Shown piece after piece: positions 37,453 through 47,221 of a stretch of DNA of 64,000 nt. The translations under genes were made by a program, and so were the position numbers. Where the stretch lies: assembly GCA_028684065.1 (NCBI GenBank), contig JAQUGO010000009.1, positions 24,694-88,693 on the forward strand, in the 5' to 3' direction. The notes under the pieces were generated by a model. That model had not been told where the DNA came from. It saw only the letters and a program-made list of their open reading frames with translations, and made no database searches. The DNA is from Sulfurospirillaceae bacterium (GTDB taxonomy: Bacteria > Campylobacterota > Campylobacteria > Campylobacterales > Sulfurospirillaceae). Numbering within the stretch: position 1 is the first letter of the stretch; every line of letters begins with the position of its first letter.

Positions 37453-37944
37453 TTATTTATTTGGTGGCGGAGTATAACCTTCCACCGCCTTGTTCCACAT
37501 CATTTTATATTTGCGTTTGGTGAATTCTAACTCATCTTGTATGAGTGCTAATTGTTTAGTTAATGTTTCGATCGTTTTTCGATCTTCATCATAAAGTTCT
37601 TGCATCGAAAAAAGGGCCTCTTTTAAAAAGCGATTTTCCCCTTTTAAGGCATCCAAAGTCTCTTCTTTAGCATCTAAAACTTTTTCATGTAAACTTAAAA
37701 TAGCCCCTACCGTTTTTTCAACGAAATCACTTCCTATCATAACACCGCCATGTCCCATCTCTTCCTTAAGGACAACACCTTGAGAGGAAGGGATAATAGC
37801 ATAGGCATTACGATTGACTTCAATATAACATTGGTTGGCTTCACTTTTTGATGTCAATTTTCCTTCATCAATCATAGATTGAATTACAGAAAGATCTAAG
37901 TCAACAAGTGTACTAAATTCTTCTATCGCCAACCATGTTTGCAT
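37453..37944 (-). CDS. DUF3972 family protein
   Basis: A 163-residue protein of no known function, typical of Campylobacterota and placed between purE and glyQ there too (from memory). The N-terminal third looks like a small HTH-type segment (AIEEFSTLVDLDLSVIQSMIDEGK); the rest is a coiled coil (about 88-148). No signal or membrane segment is seen. A DNA- or protein-binding scaffold is possible but unproven. Confidence 0.75.
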   Translation of the reverse strand: MQTWLAIEEFSTLVDLDLSVIQSMIDEGKLTSKSEANQCYIEVNRNAYAIIPSSQGVVLKEEMGHGGVMIGSDFVEKTVGAILSLHEKVLDAKEETLDALKGENRFLKEALFSMQELYDEDRKTIETLTKQLALIQDELEFTKRKYKMMWNKAVEGYTPPPNK

Positions 37945-37955
37945 TATTTACCCTT

Positions 37956-38450
37956 TTAGATAATCACTTCAATACCCATTGAATCTGTTTCAACTTTTTT
38001 TGCTTTTAAAATACGATCTTCCTTGAGTTTGGCACTTAATTCTTCATCCCCAATAGCTAAAATTTGCATGGCAAGATAAGCACTGTTAATAGCTCCAGCC
38101 GAACCAATAGCAACTGTTCCAACGGGCATACCACCTGGCATTTGTACAGTACTCAAAAGAGCATCCATCCCATCCATAATACCACCCTTCATAGGCACGC
38201 CAATGACAGGTTTCGTTGTAAGAGAGGCAACAACACCCGCTAAGTGTGCCGCCATTCCTGCCGCGGCAATGAAAACCTTAGCCCCTTTTTCTTCTGCTTC
38301 TTTAACATATTTATGCGTTCGCTCTGGGCTTCGATGTGCTGAAGAAACAATCACTTCATACATAACACCAAATTTTTCCAGTGTTTTTGCGCACTCTTCC
38401 ATCACACCATAATCGCTTTTACTACCCATGAGAATAGAAACAAATTTCAT
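37956..38450 (-). CDS. purE: N5-carboxyaminoimidazole ribonucleotide mutase (class I PurE)
   Basis: Purine synthesis step moving the carboxyl of N5-CAIR to C4. GSKSDYGVMEECAKTL at the start, the active-site SSAHRSPERT loop and AAGMAAHLAGVVASLTTKPVIGVP are all present in 164 residues. Two bases separate it from the U32 gene. Confidence 0.96.
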   Translation of the reverse strand: MKFVSILMGSKSDYGVMEECAKTLEKFGVMYEVIVSSAHRSPERTHKYVKEAEEKGAKVFIAAAGMAAHLAGVVASLTTKPVIGVPMKGGIMDGMDALLSTVQMPGGMPVGTVAIGSAGAINSAYLAMQILAIGDEELSAKLKEDRILKAKKVETDSMGIEVII

Positions 38451-38452
38451 TT

Positions 38453-39721
38453 TTATCCTTTGATTTTATTTCTTAAAAATGTATATGAAGGAAGTTTTAC
38501 AGGAAGTACCATAGCATTCGTATTGCCACTGTGAATCTCCTCAAAACTCTTTCCGTTTTCTGTCCTTAATACATTAAATTCAATGTACCATGCGCCTTCA
38601 TCTTTGAAGATTTTACCAATATCATTCGATATTTCTACTACGCAAGCATGCTCTTGTGGTAGAACCAACTCATAACTGACATGTAAACTTAGTTTGTCTT
38701 TACAAAGGCATGTTAATCCATCTTCACTGACTTCAGCAACCACTTGGTGCGTACCTTCACTAATAGAATGCGCTAAATTTTGAGTATCATTTTTTTCATA
38801 TGGGCGATTTACCAAATAACCATCGCTAAAGCCTCTATTTTTAGTCGTATCGAGTTCTTGCATATATTTTGAGGCATCGAAAGCATCAGCATAATAATCA
38901 TCAATTGCTTGGCGATATGTTTTTGTAGTGATCCCCACATAATAAGAGCTTTTAGTGCGCCCTTCAATTTTAAGAGAATCAATAATCCCTGCATCTAAAA
39001 TATCTTTAACATGAGCACTCAAATTTAGGTCTTTGGCATTCATAATATGTGTGCCTTCTTCGCTCTCTTCTACTCTAAAAAGTGTTCCACTTTCTTCATT
39101 ATGGGCATAAAGCGTATAAGGGAAACGACAATCATTGGCACAACTTCCACGGTTTGATACTCGTCCACTTTGAACAGAACTGATTAGGCAGCGACCACTA
39201 TAGGCAAAACACATAGATCCGTGTACAAAGACCTCAAGTTCTAGTTCAGGCAAATGTGTTTTGATCTGTGCTAAGTCTTTCAAACTAACTTCACGAGCTG
39301 CAATAATACGCTTTACACCCATGTCATAATAAACCTCAGCATCAAGGTAACTGAGTACATTTGCTTGCGTAGAAAGATGAATCGGAATATGCGGTGCAAT
39401 CTTTTGTGCCAACTTAATTACACCAGGGGCAGCAACGATAAGCGCATCTGGGTTCATCGCTGCTACTCGTTCAATGTGTTTTTCCAATAGAGCAATTTGG
39501 GCATTAAAAGGAAAGCCATTTATAGTGACATAAAGTTTTTTCCCTTGTGCATGTGTATACTTTATAGCCTCTTCAAAACTCTCATAAGTAAACTCTTTAC
39601 CTGAACGTATACGCAGTGAAAAATGACTAACACCTGCGTATACGGCATCCGCTCCGTACCCTAATGCAATTTTTAACTTTTCAAAATTTCCAGCAGGAGA
39701 AAGTAATTCAACGTTGCTCAA
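38453..39721 (-). CDS. U32 family peptidase / tRNA hydroxylation (TrhP-like) protein
   Basis: A 422-residue U32 protein with the hallmark Cys-rich segment VFVHGSMCFAYSGRCLIS...GSCANDCRFPY (four conserved Cys). Several U32 members (TrhP, UbiU/V, RlhA) are iron-sulfur hydroxylases rather than proteases; TrhP makes 5-hydroxyuridine at tRNA position 34. Start is TTG 39721 immediately after the cheZ stop, with AGGA nine bases upstream. Confidence 0.88.
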   Translation of the reverse strand: MSNVELLSPAGNFEKLKIALGYGADAVYAGVSHFSLRIRSGKEFTYESFEEAIKYTHAQGKKLYVTINGFPFNAQIALLEKHIERVAAMNPDALIVAAPGVIKLAQKIAPHIPIHLSTQANVLSYLDAEVYYDMGVKRIIAAREVSLKDLAQIKTHLPELELEVFVHGSMCFAYSGRCLISSVQSGRVSNRGSCANDCRFPYTLYAHNEESGTLFRVEESEEGTHIMNAKDLNLSAHVKDILDAGIIDSLKIEGRTKSSYYVGITTKTYRQAIDDYYADAFDASKYMQELDTTKNRGFSDGYLVNRPYEKNDTQNLAHSISEGTHQVVAEVSEDGLTCLCKDKLSLHVSYELVLPQEHACVVEISNDIGKIFKDEGAWYIEFNVLRTENGKSFEEIHSGNTNAMVLPVKLPSYTFLRNKIKG

Positions 39722-40498
39722 CTATTTTTTTCCTAAACCAGCAATTAAGGCTTCAATATCTTCACTAGTCACAACATCTTCGGTTGTTTCATCACCATGA
39801 ATATGTACAGCAGAACCTACCCGTTTTGAATCATCTTTCGAACCTTCAAACAGAGCACTCATGTATTTTGAAAGAGCTCGCATTACATTGATAACACGTT
39901 CAATTTTTTGTCTGTGAATATCTTGATACTGCATAATATCCATCGTCATCATAATTTCATCTTCGGCCATTTGAGCATTCATTAATAAATTTTCAACTTT
40001 TTCTTTCATTGATTTGTTGTCATTTAAGGCGTTTTGAAATTGATCGATTTTTGGAAATTTCGAGACCAATGTATTAAATAAGGTAATGTTACTTTCTATT
40101 AAAGCAATAACCTCTTTAGCATTTTGTTCAGCCTCAACCATGAAATTATTGACTGATTCAAGTCTATCAAAAACCTGTCCTGCTTTTATTTCAGAGTCTT
40201 TTGTCACATCATCCAATTGATAGACCATTTTATGATCATCTGTTGGTGGTGGCGGTGGCCAAGCTACGGATGCATTGGCTCTATATTCATGCATTTGCTT
40301 ATTGCAGAGTTCTTCCTCTACATGTGCACTATTGGGTTTTTCCTCGCAACATAAACTTTCTTCATCATCACCAATATCGTCAGGTGACTCTTCACTTTCA
40401 ACAAACTCCTCTTCTTCTGTATCCGTTTTTACAGGAGCATTTTCTTGTATATCATCTAAATCACCAGCCATCAAAGCATCAAGTTCTTCTTGGGTCAT
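39722..40498 (-). CDS. cheZ: CheZ-type CheY-P phosphatase
   Basis: A 258-residue epsilon-type CheZ. The catalytic DxxxQ pair is visible as DIHRQ in MQYQDIHRQKIERV, in a long helical hairpin (about residues 105-215). Acidic linkers flank it. Both ends carry short amphipathic peptides: MTQEELDALMAGDL at the N-terminus and TSEDIEALIAGLGKK at the C-terminus, each like a FliM/CheZ CheY-binding helix. First gene of the block down to rplS, with its own promoter. Confidence 0.87.
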   Translation of the reverse strand: MTQEELDALMAGDLDDIQENAPVKTDTEEEEFVESEESPDDIGDDEESLCCEEKPNSAHVEEELCNKQMHEYRANASVAWPPPPPTDDHKMVYQLDDVTKDSEIKAGQVFDRLESVNNFMVEAEQNAKEVIALIESNITLFNTLVSKFPKIDQFQNALNDNKSMKEKVENLLMNAQMAEDEIMMTMDIMQYQDIHRQKIERVINVMRALSKYMSALFEGSKDDSKRVGSAVHIHGDETTEDVVTSEDIEALIAGLGKK

Positions 40499-40531
40499 AA
40501 GGTATCTCCTAAAAATGACAAATTATGGCTC

Positions 40532-40537
40532 ATTATA
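40532..40537 (-). promoter_or_regulatory. -10 element of cheZ operon
   Basis: Minus-strand TATAAT, 33 bases before the cheZ ATG, with AGGAGAT RBS between. No -35 match. Likely drives cheZ-U32-purE and possibly genes beyond. Confidence 0.5.
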
Positions 40538-40582
40538 GTAAACTTTTTATATATTTTTACTTTAAATAGCATTGCGGCTTGG

Positions 40583-40588
40583 TATAAT
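40583..40588 (+). promoter_or_regulatory. Extended -10 promoter of the PHP phosphatase
   Basis: TGGTATAAT on the plus strand (TG extension plus consensus -10), 32 bases before the ATG at 40621. RBS GAGGGG follows. Confidence 0.55.
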
Positions 40589-40620
40589 TACTTTTAAATC
40601 ATACTTTGAGGGGAAATATT

Positions 40621-41400
40621 ATGGTCGTTGATTTGCACAATCACACACCTCTTTGCAACCATGCCTCTGGTTCTATTGAAACTTTTGTACAAAAAGCCAT
40701 TGAGCAAAAAATAGACATTTTTGGTTTTTCAGATCACGCTCCTATGAATTTTGACACGCATTATAGAATGGGATTTCATGAAATGGAAAGCTACGAATCA
40801 GAAGTCTTACATGTTAAAGAAAAATACCACAATGAAATCGAAGTGCTATTAGGTTATGAGGTAGATTTTTTAGAAGGATACATTGATGAACGCGTCTTGA
40901 ACCGTGAAGTTGATTATTTGATAGGTTCAGTGCATTACCTGGGTCAATGGGGATTTGACAATCCAGAGTTTATCGGTGAATACCACCATAAAAATATTGA
41001 TGAAGTATGGGAACGTTATTTTGAAGCTATTGAGGCAATGGTGCACTCACATTATTTTGATATTGTGGGACATTTAGATCTTATCAAAGTTTTTAAATTT
41101 ATGCCAAAAAAAGATGTACGTTTAATTGCTGCCAAAGCCATTAAAGCTATTAAAAAAGCTAATATGGTCATTGAAATCAATACAGCTGGTATTCGCAAAC
41201 CTATTGGAGAACAATATCCTAGCCATCAATTGATGGAACTCATCGTTGAAGCAGATATTCCTATCACCTTTGGCTCAGATGCCCATGAGCCTTCCCAAAT
41301 TAATTTAGAAAAAGAAGCAATGAGTGCTTTTGCCCGCCATTATGGGTATAAAAAATGTGCAACATTCAAAAATCGTGAGCGAATAATGGTGAATTTTTAA
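40621..41400 (+). CDS. PHP family histidinol-phosphatase (HisK/HisJ type)
   Basis: A 259-residue TIM-barrel phosphoesterase. It has the metal-binding opening DLHNHTPLCNHASG, GFSDHAPMNFD, DIVGHLDLIKVF and the late FGSDAHEP motif. This is the Bacillus-type enzyme for the histidinol-phosphate step of histidine synthesis. ATG 40621 is preceded by GAGGGG. No other his gene is near, so another phosphate ester is possible. Confidence 0.87.
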   Translation: MVVDLHNHTPLCNHASGSIETFVQKAIEQKIDIFGFSDHAPMNFDTHYRMGFHEMESYESEVLHVKEKYHNEIEVLLGYEVDFLEGYIDERVLNREVDYLIGSVHYLGQWGFDNPEFIGEYHHKNIDEVWERYFEAIEAMVHSHYFDIVGHLDLIKVFKFMPKKDVRLIAAKAIKAIKKANMVIEINTAGIRKPIGEQYPSHQLMELIVEADIPITFGSDAHEPSQINLEKEAMSAFARHYGYKKCATFKNRERIMVNF

Positions 41401-41469
41401 TCAGTGGTCTCAGTGAATTTTTGGATGTAATCTGATAAAATACTAAAAATTTAAAGCTAGGAGTTATAC

Positions 41470-42900
41470 ATGGGTAAATTTGTAAACAGTGTTGAAGAAT
41501 TTTTCAAATACTGTACTGACAATGAAGTAGAATTTGTTGATTTTCGTTTCACTGACATGAAAGGTGCATGGCATCATCTGACCTATACAATAGAAGCAAT
41601 TAATGAAGATTCATTTAAAAATGGTATCCCTTTTGATGGTTCGTCAATCGATGCATGGCAACCAATCAACAAATCAGACATGTTACTTAAGCCTGAAGCT
41701 GAAACAGCTTTTTTAGACCCTTTTACAGCAGATGCAACCATCGTAGTTTTCTGTGATGTTTTTGATATTTACAAGGGTGAATTGTATGAAAAATGTCCAA
41801 GAAGTATCGCTAAAAAAACTTTAGAACATCTTGCAAAAACAGGTTTAGGCGATGTTGCTTATTTTGGACCAGAAAATGAATTTTTTATCTTCGATGATGT
41901 AAAAATCAGAGATGAAATCAATTGTACCTACTATGAAGTAGATTCTGAAGAAGGTGCTTGGAACAGTGGTACAAGTTACCCTGATGGTTACAATACAGGT
42001 CATCGTCCTGGTACAAAGGGTGGTTACTTCCCAGTACAGCCTGTTGATAGTATGGTCGACTTACGTGCTGAAATGGTTCAAATTCTTAAACAAATTGGTC
42101 TTGAAGTATTTGTTGTTCACCATGAAGTTGCACAAGCTCAAGGTGAAATTGGTGTTAAATTCGGAACACTTATTGAAGCAGCAGATAATGTTCAAAAATA
42201 TAAATACGTCGTTAAAATGGTAGCACACCTTAACGGTAAAACAGCTACATTTATGCCAAAACCACTTTATGGGGATAGTGGTAGCGGTATGCATGTTCAC
42301 CAATCAATTTGGAAAGATGGCAAAAACATGTTCTACAAAGCGGGCGAATATGCTAACCTTAGCGATATGGCTCGTTGGTACATTGGTGGTATTTTAAAAC
42401 ACGCACGAAGTGTTGCCGCATTTACAAATCCGTCAACAAACTCATACAAAAGACTTATCCCAGGATTTGAAGCACCGTCAATTTTAACATACTCCATGCA
42501 AAACAGATCAGCTTCATGCCGTATTCCTTACGGTGCTGGTGAAAAAGCTGTTCGTGTTGAGATGCGTTTCCCAGACTCAACGTCATGCCCATACTTAGCG
42601 TTCTCAGCAATGCTTCTTGCAGGAATTGATGGTATTAATACTAAAGCTGAGCCTGTTGGCCCAATGGATGAAGATTTATTTGAATTATCACTCGATGAAA
42701 TCAGAGAAAAAGGTATTAATCAAATGCCTCATACGCTCAGAGGTTCACTCGAAGCACTCATTCGTGACAATGAGTATCTTAAACCTGTTATGACATCAGA
42801 ATTTATAGATACCTACCAACACTATAAATTTGAAACACAAGTTTGGCCAGATGAGGCTAGACCAACCGCATTTGAATTTAAAACAATGTTCTCTTGCTAG
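41470..42900 (+). CDS. glnA: Type I glutamine synthetase
   Basis: Makes Gln from Glu, ammonia and ATP; a 476-residue subunit of a dodecamer. Active-site blocks are [27 protein letters not shown] and [11 protein letters not shown]. At the position of the E. coli adenylylated Tyr (NLYDLP) this protein has DLFELS (Phe near 404), so GlnE-type control is not expected; a similar change has been reported in Helicobacter. RBS AGGAG precedes the ATG; a TAAAAT -10 lies at 41436-41441. Confidence 0.97.
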   Translation: MGKFVNSVEEFFKYCTDNEVEFVDFRFTDMKGAWHHLTYTIEAINEDSFKNGIPFDGSSIDAWQPINKSDMLLKPEAETAFLDPFTADATIVVFCDVFDIYKGELYEKCPRSIAKKTLEHLAKTGLGDVAYFGPENEFFIFDDVKIRDEINCTYYEVDSEEGAWNSGTSYPDGYNTGHRPGTKGGYFPVQPVDSMVDLRAEMVQILKQIGLEVFVVHHEVAQAQGEIGVKFGTLIEAADNVQKYKYVVKMVAHLNGKTATFMPKPLYGDSGSGMHVHQSIWKDGKNMFYKAGEYANLSDMARWYIGGILKHARSVAAFTNPSTNSYKRLIPGFEAPSILTYSMQNRSASCRIPYGAGEKAVRVEMRFPDSTSCPYLAFSAMLLAGIDGINTKAEPVGPMDEDLFELSLDEIREKGINQMPHTLRGSLEALIRDNEYLKPVMTSEFIDTYQHYKFETQVWPDEARPTAFEFKTMFSC

Positions 42901-42907
42901 TATCCTA

Positions 42908-42930
42908 AGAGGAAGCCTAATGCTTCCTCT
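42908..42930 (+). terminator. Terminator after glnA
   Basis: A 9-bp perfect stem AGAGGAAGC / GCTTCCTCT with loop CTAAT, starting 7 bases after the glnA stop. It is followed by the pyrimidine-rich CTTCTTCTCTTTAC. The convergent PBP gene ends 26 bases beyond and may share it. Confidence 0.7.
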
Positions 42931-42955
42931 CTTCTTCTCTTTACAAAATCCTATC

Positions 42956-44878
42956 CTAAAATAGTAGCCCACTATCTTGTGTTGATTGTTTAATATTGGT
43001 TTTCGGAAAAGGTGAAATATCTGTAAAAAATTCTGTTGTCCCATTAATTTTACGACTGCCAACGCCTTCAGGCATTTTAAATTCACGTGTTGTTTCAGGA
43101 TGCAACTCGATGTACTTATTCATAAAATAGGCGAAAGCTGGAGCTGCTGCACGTCCCCCTGTTTCACCCTTTTTTAAAGGTGTATTATTATCATTGCCAT
43201 ACCATGTAATAACTTCGATATCAGGAGAAAAGCCACAAAACCATGCATCTACACTACTATTGGTCGTTCCTGTTTTTCCAGCTAGTTCGATGCCTTGGAC
43301 TTGCGCATTACGTCCAGTACCACGTTTGATGACTTCTTTTAACATATCAATCATCAAATAACTTTGTCTTGCAGATGTTATTTCTTGCCGTTTAGCCTCA
43401 TAAATCTTTTCTTCTCCATGCCTATTAACGACTTTTTTAACTAATTGAGGTTCTATTTTTGTCCCATAATTAGGGAATGTTGAATAGAAGCCACTAAATT
43501 CGAGTGGAGAGATACCAAAGCTTCCTAATGCAATAGAAAGATCATAAGGAATATTTTTAAAGCCATCTTTGGCAAGTTCTTTATGAACACTATCTAAGCC
43601 TAAAAGGGAGAGGAGATTGATAGTAGCAAGATTTCGAGAGTGAACCAATGCTTCTTTAAGCGTAATCAATCCTTCAAAATCATTTTCATAATTTTTAGGT
43701 TTCCACTCTTCTTCTGTCTCCTTATCTACATAGGTTCGTGAAATATCAGGTATTTCACTCATTGGAGAATACCCCCAATCAAGTGCAGCTAAATATAAAA
43801 ATGGTTTAAAACTAGAACCCGGTTGGCGTCTGCTTTGTGTTGCTCGGTTAAAGCTACTTTTAGCGTAATCAATCCCACCAACCATAGCTAGGACATTCCC
43901 TGTATTGTTTTCCAATACCACCATTGCACCATTTAATTCAGAACTATTCATATCTTTTGCCCGAGTAATCATCCCATCATATCCAACTTTGAGGGCTTTT
44001 CTTGCAACATTTTGTAATTTCAAATCAATACTAAGATAAATTTGATACCCACCCTTTTTGATATCGGCATATTCACCGCTCAAGTTTTTGATAACTTCAT
44101 CAACGACATAAGGTGCTTTATTTTGGGTTAATGTTTCATCAAATACTATAGGCCGTTCAAGCGTTGCTTTGGTATACTCTTCCTCGCTAATCCATCCCAA
44201 AGTATACATTCTATTGACAACTTGGTTACCTCGACTTAGAGAAAGATCCATATGACGCGTTGGGTCATAGGAGCTAGGTGCTTTGGGAAGACCAATGAGC
44301 ATTCCTATTTCTTTTAGGCTTAGAGCATCTAAAGGTTTGTTAAAATATCCCAAAGAAGCTGTTTTAATACCATAAAACCCATGCCCGAAATAAACATGAT
44401 TAAAATAGCGTTCCAATATTTGCTCTTTCGTGAGTTCCGTTTCAATTTTATAAGCCAAAATTGCTTCATTTAATTTTCGAGACAAAGTCTTTTGCCGCGT
44501 TAAAACAGTATTTTTAATCAGCTGTTGGGTAATCGTACTCGCCCCTTCTACTAACTTCATAGCACGAACATCTTTAATTAGTGCTCTAAAAATTGCTTCA
44601 ATATTAACCCCACTGTGTTCAAAGAAAGAAGTGTCTTCCGTAGCAACAAGTGCTTCAACTACACGTGGTGGTATATCTTTATAATCAACATACAGTCGGT
44701 GTTCTTCATCAAATAAATTGGCAATTAACTCACCATTTCGATCAAAAATTTGTGTTGTTAATTTTGGTGTATAATCAATAATCTGATAAGCATCAAAACG
44801 AATTTGTGCATATAAAAAAATAAATCCCATTAAAATAGCAAAAATAACCATAAAAAAAAGTGTTACTAGATATTTCAC
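42956..44878 (-). CDS. PBP1A-type bifunctional penicillin-binding protein
   Basis: A 640-residue class A PBP. An N-terminal TM anchor leads to the GT51 glycosyltransferase domain (catalytic Glu in ATEDTSFFEHSGV, then EGASTITQQLIKN and KILERYFN-like EQILERYFNHVYFG). The transpeptidase domain has SSFK within QPGSSFKP, SRN, and KTGT in LAGKTGTTNSSVDAWF. It polymerises and crosslinks peptidoglycan. GTG start overlaps the ABC gene stop by three bases, so these are co-transcribed. Confidence 0.94.
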   Translation of the reverse strand: MKYLVTLFFMVIFAILMGFIFLYAQIRFDAYQIIDYTPKLTTQIFDRNGELIANLFDEEHRLYVDYKDIPPRVVEALVATEDTSFFEHSGVNIEAIFRALIKDVRAMKLVEGASTITQQLIKNTVLTRQKTLSRKLNEAILAYKIETELTKEQILERYFNHVYFGHGFYGIKTASLGYFNKPLDALSLKEIGMLIGLPKAPSSYDPTRHMDLSLSRGNQVVNRMYTLGWISEEEYTKATLERPIVFDETLTQNKAPYVVDEVIKNLSGEYADIKKGGYQIYLSIDLKLQNVARKALKVGYDGMITRAKDMNSSELNGAMVVLENNTGNVLAMVGGIDYAKSSFNRATQSRRQPGSSFKPFLYLAALDWGYSPMSEIPDISRTYVDKETEEEWKPKNYENDFEGLITLKEALVHSRNLATINLLSLLGLDSVHKELAKDGFKNIPYDLSIALGSFGISPLEFSGFYSTFPNYGTKIEPQLVKKVVNRHGEEKIYEAKRQEITSARQSYLMIDMLKEVIKRGTGRNAQVQGIELAGKTGTTNSSVDAWFCGFSPDIEVITWYGNDNNTPLKKGETGGRAAAPAFAYFMNKYIELHPETTREFKMPEGVGSRKINGTTEFFTDISPFPKTNIKQSTQDSGLLF

Positions 44879-45570
44879 GCTCTAAATCTCCTCTGTTTAA
44901 ATCCTGAACCCAAAAGCTCTTTGGTATAGTTCTCTTTTGGATGGTATAAAATCTCTTTGGTATTTCCTCGTTCAATGATGAGACCATCTTTAAGGATAGC
45001 CACATCTTCACACAAACCTTCTATCGTCTCAATATCATGCGTTACAAATAAAATATCAAACCCAAAGCTTTTTTGCAATTGCTTAATCAGTGATAAAATG
45101 GTTTTTTTACTCTCTTCATCTAAAGCCGTCGTTGGTTCATCTAACAATAATAATTTTGGTTCTAGTGACAAAGCCATAGCAATAATAACACGCTGTAACT
45201 GCCCACCACTCAGTTCAGAAGGAAAACGTGCTAAAACTTCAGCACCTAGTTCAACTTTTTTTAAATATGCTTCAGAAATAGTAGTATTTTGCATAAATTG
45301 ATCGGCTATCGTTGTCAGTGGTGAAAGTGCAGTAAAAGGGTTTTGAGGTACCATCGCAATACTTTGACCTCGCTCCAAAACATACGATGTCTCAACGTGC
45401 ATGAGCACTTCTAATTCCTGTGGCAACATTCCAAGTAATGCTTTTAGTGTTAAACTTTTGCCACTTCCACTCTCTCCAATTAATGCAAAAGAGTCTGCAA
45501 AAGAAAAATCAATATTCAGAAGTGTTTTTCCTTTACTCTTAACAAGTAGCTGTTTGCATGTAAGGCTCAT
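44875..45570 (-). CDS. Peptide/nickel-type ABC transporter ATP-binding protein
   Basis: A 231-residue ATPase with Walker A GESGSGKS, Q-loop VPQNPFTALSP, signature LSGGQLQRV, Walker B LLLLDEP and the H-loop VTHD. The C-terminal HPKENYTKELLGS piece is typical of Dpp/Opp/Nik ATPases. No permease or binding protein is adjacent, so the transporter partners must be elsewhere or lost. It overlaps bioF by four bases. Confidence 0.88.
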   Translation of the reverse strand: MSLTCKQLLVKSKGKTLLNIDFSFADSFALIGESGSGKSLTLKALLGMLPQELEVLMHVETSYVLERGQSIAMVPQNPFTALSPLTTIADQFMQNTTISEAYLKKVELGAEVLARFPSELSGGQLQRVIIAMALSLEPKLLLLDEPTTALDEESKKTILSLIKQLQKSFGFDILFVTHDIETIEGLCEDVAILKDGLIIERGNTKEILYHPKENYTKELLGSGFKQRRFRA

Positions 45571-46658
45571 ACGTCTAGCTCTTTGATACTTTCACATAAT
45601 ACCACCAAATCCTCATCTCGTTCATTAATACGAGGAATAATGCGCAATATAGGGTGCTTAACTGTAGGTTGACGAATAGCACCAACTAAGAAGCCTCTGT
45701 CTAACAATAACTGTTGCATTGCAACGATATTTGTAGCTTTTTTTGGATGATACGCCACTATTAAGCCTTCTATTTCAAGACCTAGTCCTTCTTTTATAAT
45801 CATTTGCTTTTGGGCAATTTGAGCACAAAGAAGCTCTTTCCTTTTTAGGATATATAACAATCCTTGATAACCTAAAGCAATATCAAATAAGGAAGGTGCT
45901 GTCGTATAAATAATAGCTTTTGCACGATTTTGTAAAAAATCAACAATGTGTGCACTGCATAAGATATATGCACCATAACTTCCAAGGGCTTTACCAAGCG
46001 TTCCCATTTTAATGTGATTTTCTTTGGGTATAATATTATAAAGATCAAATATACCCCGCAAATTTTTGCCTACAACGCCAACACTATGCGCTTCATCAAC
46101 GATCAATAAAGCATTGTAACGATCAGCCACTTGAATCATCTCTGGATTTAAAAGCTCCCCACTCATGGAATAAATACCCTCAACAGCAACAATCGCACGC
46201 TGATACGTCTGTGCTTTTAAAAGTTCTTCCAAATGTGCAGCATCATTGTGCCGACATAATACCACAGTAGCATCAACAGTTTTTGAAGCTATCATACCAC
46301 TAGCGTGATACTCTTCATCTAAAATAAGAAGATCTTTTTTACGAGGCAAAGCTTCAATAAGTGAAAAATTTGCTAGAAAACCGCTACCACAAACAATTGC
46401 AGCTTCAAAACCATTTTGTCGCGTTAAAAATGCCTCCAACTCTTGATGAATGGGATGATAACCATTGACAAGCATAGACGCCTTTGGTGCATGAGAGCGA
46501 TACATTGAAACTTGTGTAACCGCACGCTCGAAAAGGGTTTTATGATCTGCAAAACCCAAATAATCATTGGAGCTAAAATCAATTAAATCTTCACTGTACA
46601 GCTTTCGACTACGGTAACGATTGGCTTTATGAAGCGCATTAAGTTCATTATTGTACAT
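45567..46658 (-). CDS. bioF: 8-amino-7-oxononanoate synthase (KAPA synthase)
   Basis: PLP enzyme condensing pimeloyl-ACP/CoA with alanine in biotin synthesis. The family opening FSSNDYLGFADH, VDEAHSVGVVGKNLRG and the cofactor-Lys segment MGTLGKALGSYGAYI are all present. It has 363 residues, slightly short. Related 2-amino-3-ketobutyrate ligase is an alternative. A bioF gene beside a class A PBP gene is also what I recall from Helicobacter. Confidence 0.85.
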   Translation of the reverse strand: MYNNELNALHKANRYRSRKLYSEDLIDFSSNDYLGFADHKTLFERAVTQVSMYRSHAPKASMLVNGYHPIHQELEAFLTRQNGFEAAIVCGSGFLANFSLIEALPRKKDLLILDEEYHASGMIASKTVDATVVLCRHNDAAHLEELLKAQTYQRAIVAVEGIYSMSGELLNPEMIQVADRYNALLIVDEAHSVGVVGKNLRGIFDLYNIIPKENHIKMGTLGKALGSYGAYILCSAHIVDFLQNRAKAIIYTTAPSLFDIALGYQGLLYILKRKELLCAQIAQKQMIIKEGLGLEIEGLIVAYHPKKATNIVAMQQLLLDRGFLVGAIRQPTVKHPILRIIPRINERDEDLVVLCESIKELDV

Positions 46659-46667
46659 AGATACCTA

Positions 46668-47219
46668 TCATAATAAAAAGGGGAGTAATTTTTCAATGCT
46701 AAGCCCCATAGCTGTACTTTCAAGGCCTATCACTTCTTTAATATAGGGCTTACAAAACCCCTCAACCATACACGCACCTGCTTTGCCTTTCCATTCATCA
46801 CCTTCAAGATACGCATCAAGTGCCTCTTTGTTAAACGTTGAAAATAAATAATCCGTTGAACTTAAATCAATCAATTCAAATTCACGTGATTTGTAAATCA
46901 TACATGTCAAGATACTAACTTTATTGCCACTTTGTTTGGTTAAAATTCTACGTGCATCTTGAACATCTTTTGCCTTCCGCAATATCTCACCATTAGCTGT
47001 GACAACAGTATCTGCACACAATACAGGGATCTCTAAATTCCACGATTCAAGATAACTTTGCATTTTCCCTTTAGTCGCATGATAAACAAAATGAGCTGGC
47101 ACACTATACTGTAGCGTTTCTTCATCAAATCCACACTCGCGCTGAATAAAAGGAACCCCAAAAGAGTTTAATATCTGAGCTCTGGTGAATGAGCTTGAAC
47201 CTAAAACGATAGATTGCAT
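46668..47219 (-). CDS. maf: Maf family nucleotide pyrophosphatase
   Basis: A 183-residue Maf protein: VLGSSSFTRAQIL start, CADTVVTANGEIL core and the GKAGACMVEGFCKPYIKEVIG end. Maf enzymes hydrolyse dTTP/UTP or modified NTPs. It is placed between the 4-TM protein and bioF. The usual Maf start S-x-SPRR is replaced by SSSFTR, as in some epsilon homologues. Confidence 0.9.
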   Translation of the reverse strand: MQSIVLGSSSFTRAQILNSFGVPFIQRECGFDEETLQYSVPAHFVYHATKGKMQSYLESWNLEIPVLCADTVVTANGEILRKAKDVQDARRILTKQSGNKVSILTCMIYKSREFELIDLSSTDYLFSTFNKEALDAYLEGDEWKGKAGACMVEGFCKPYIKEVIGLESTAMGLSIEKLLPFLL

Positions 47220-47221
47220 GG

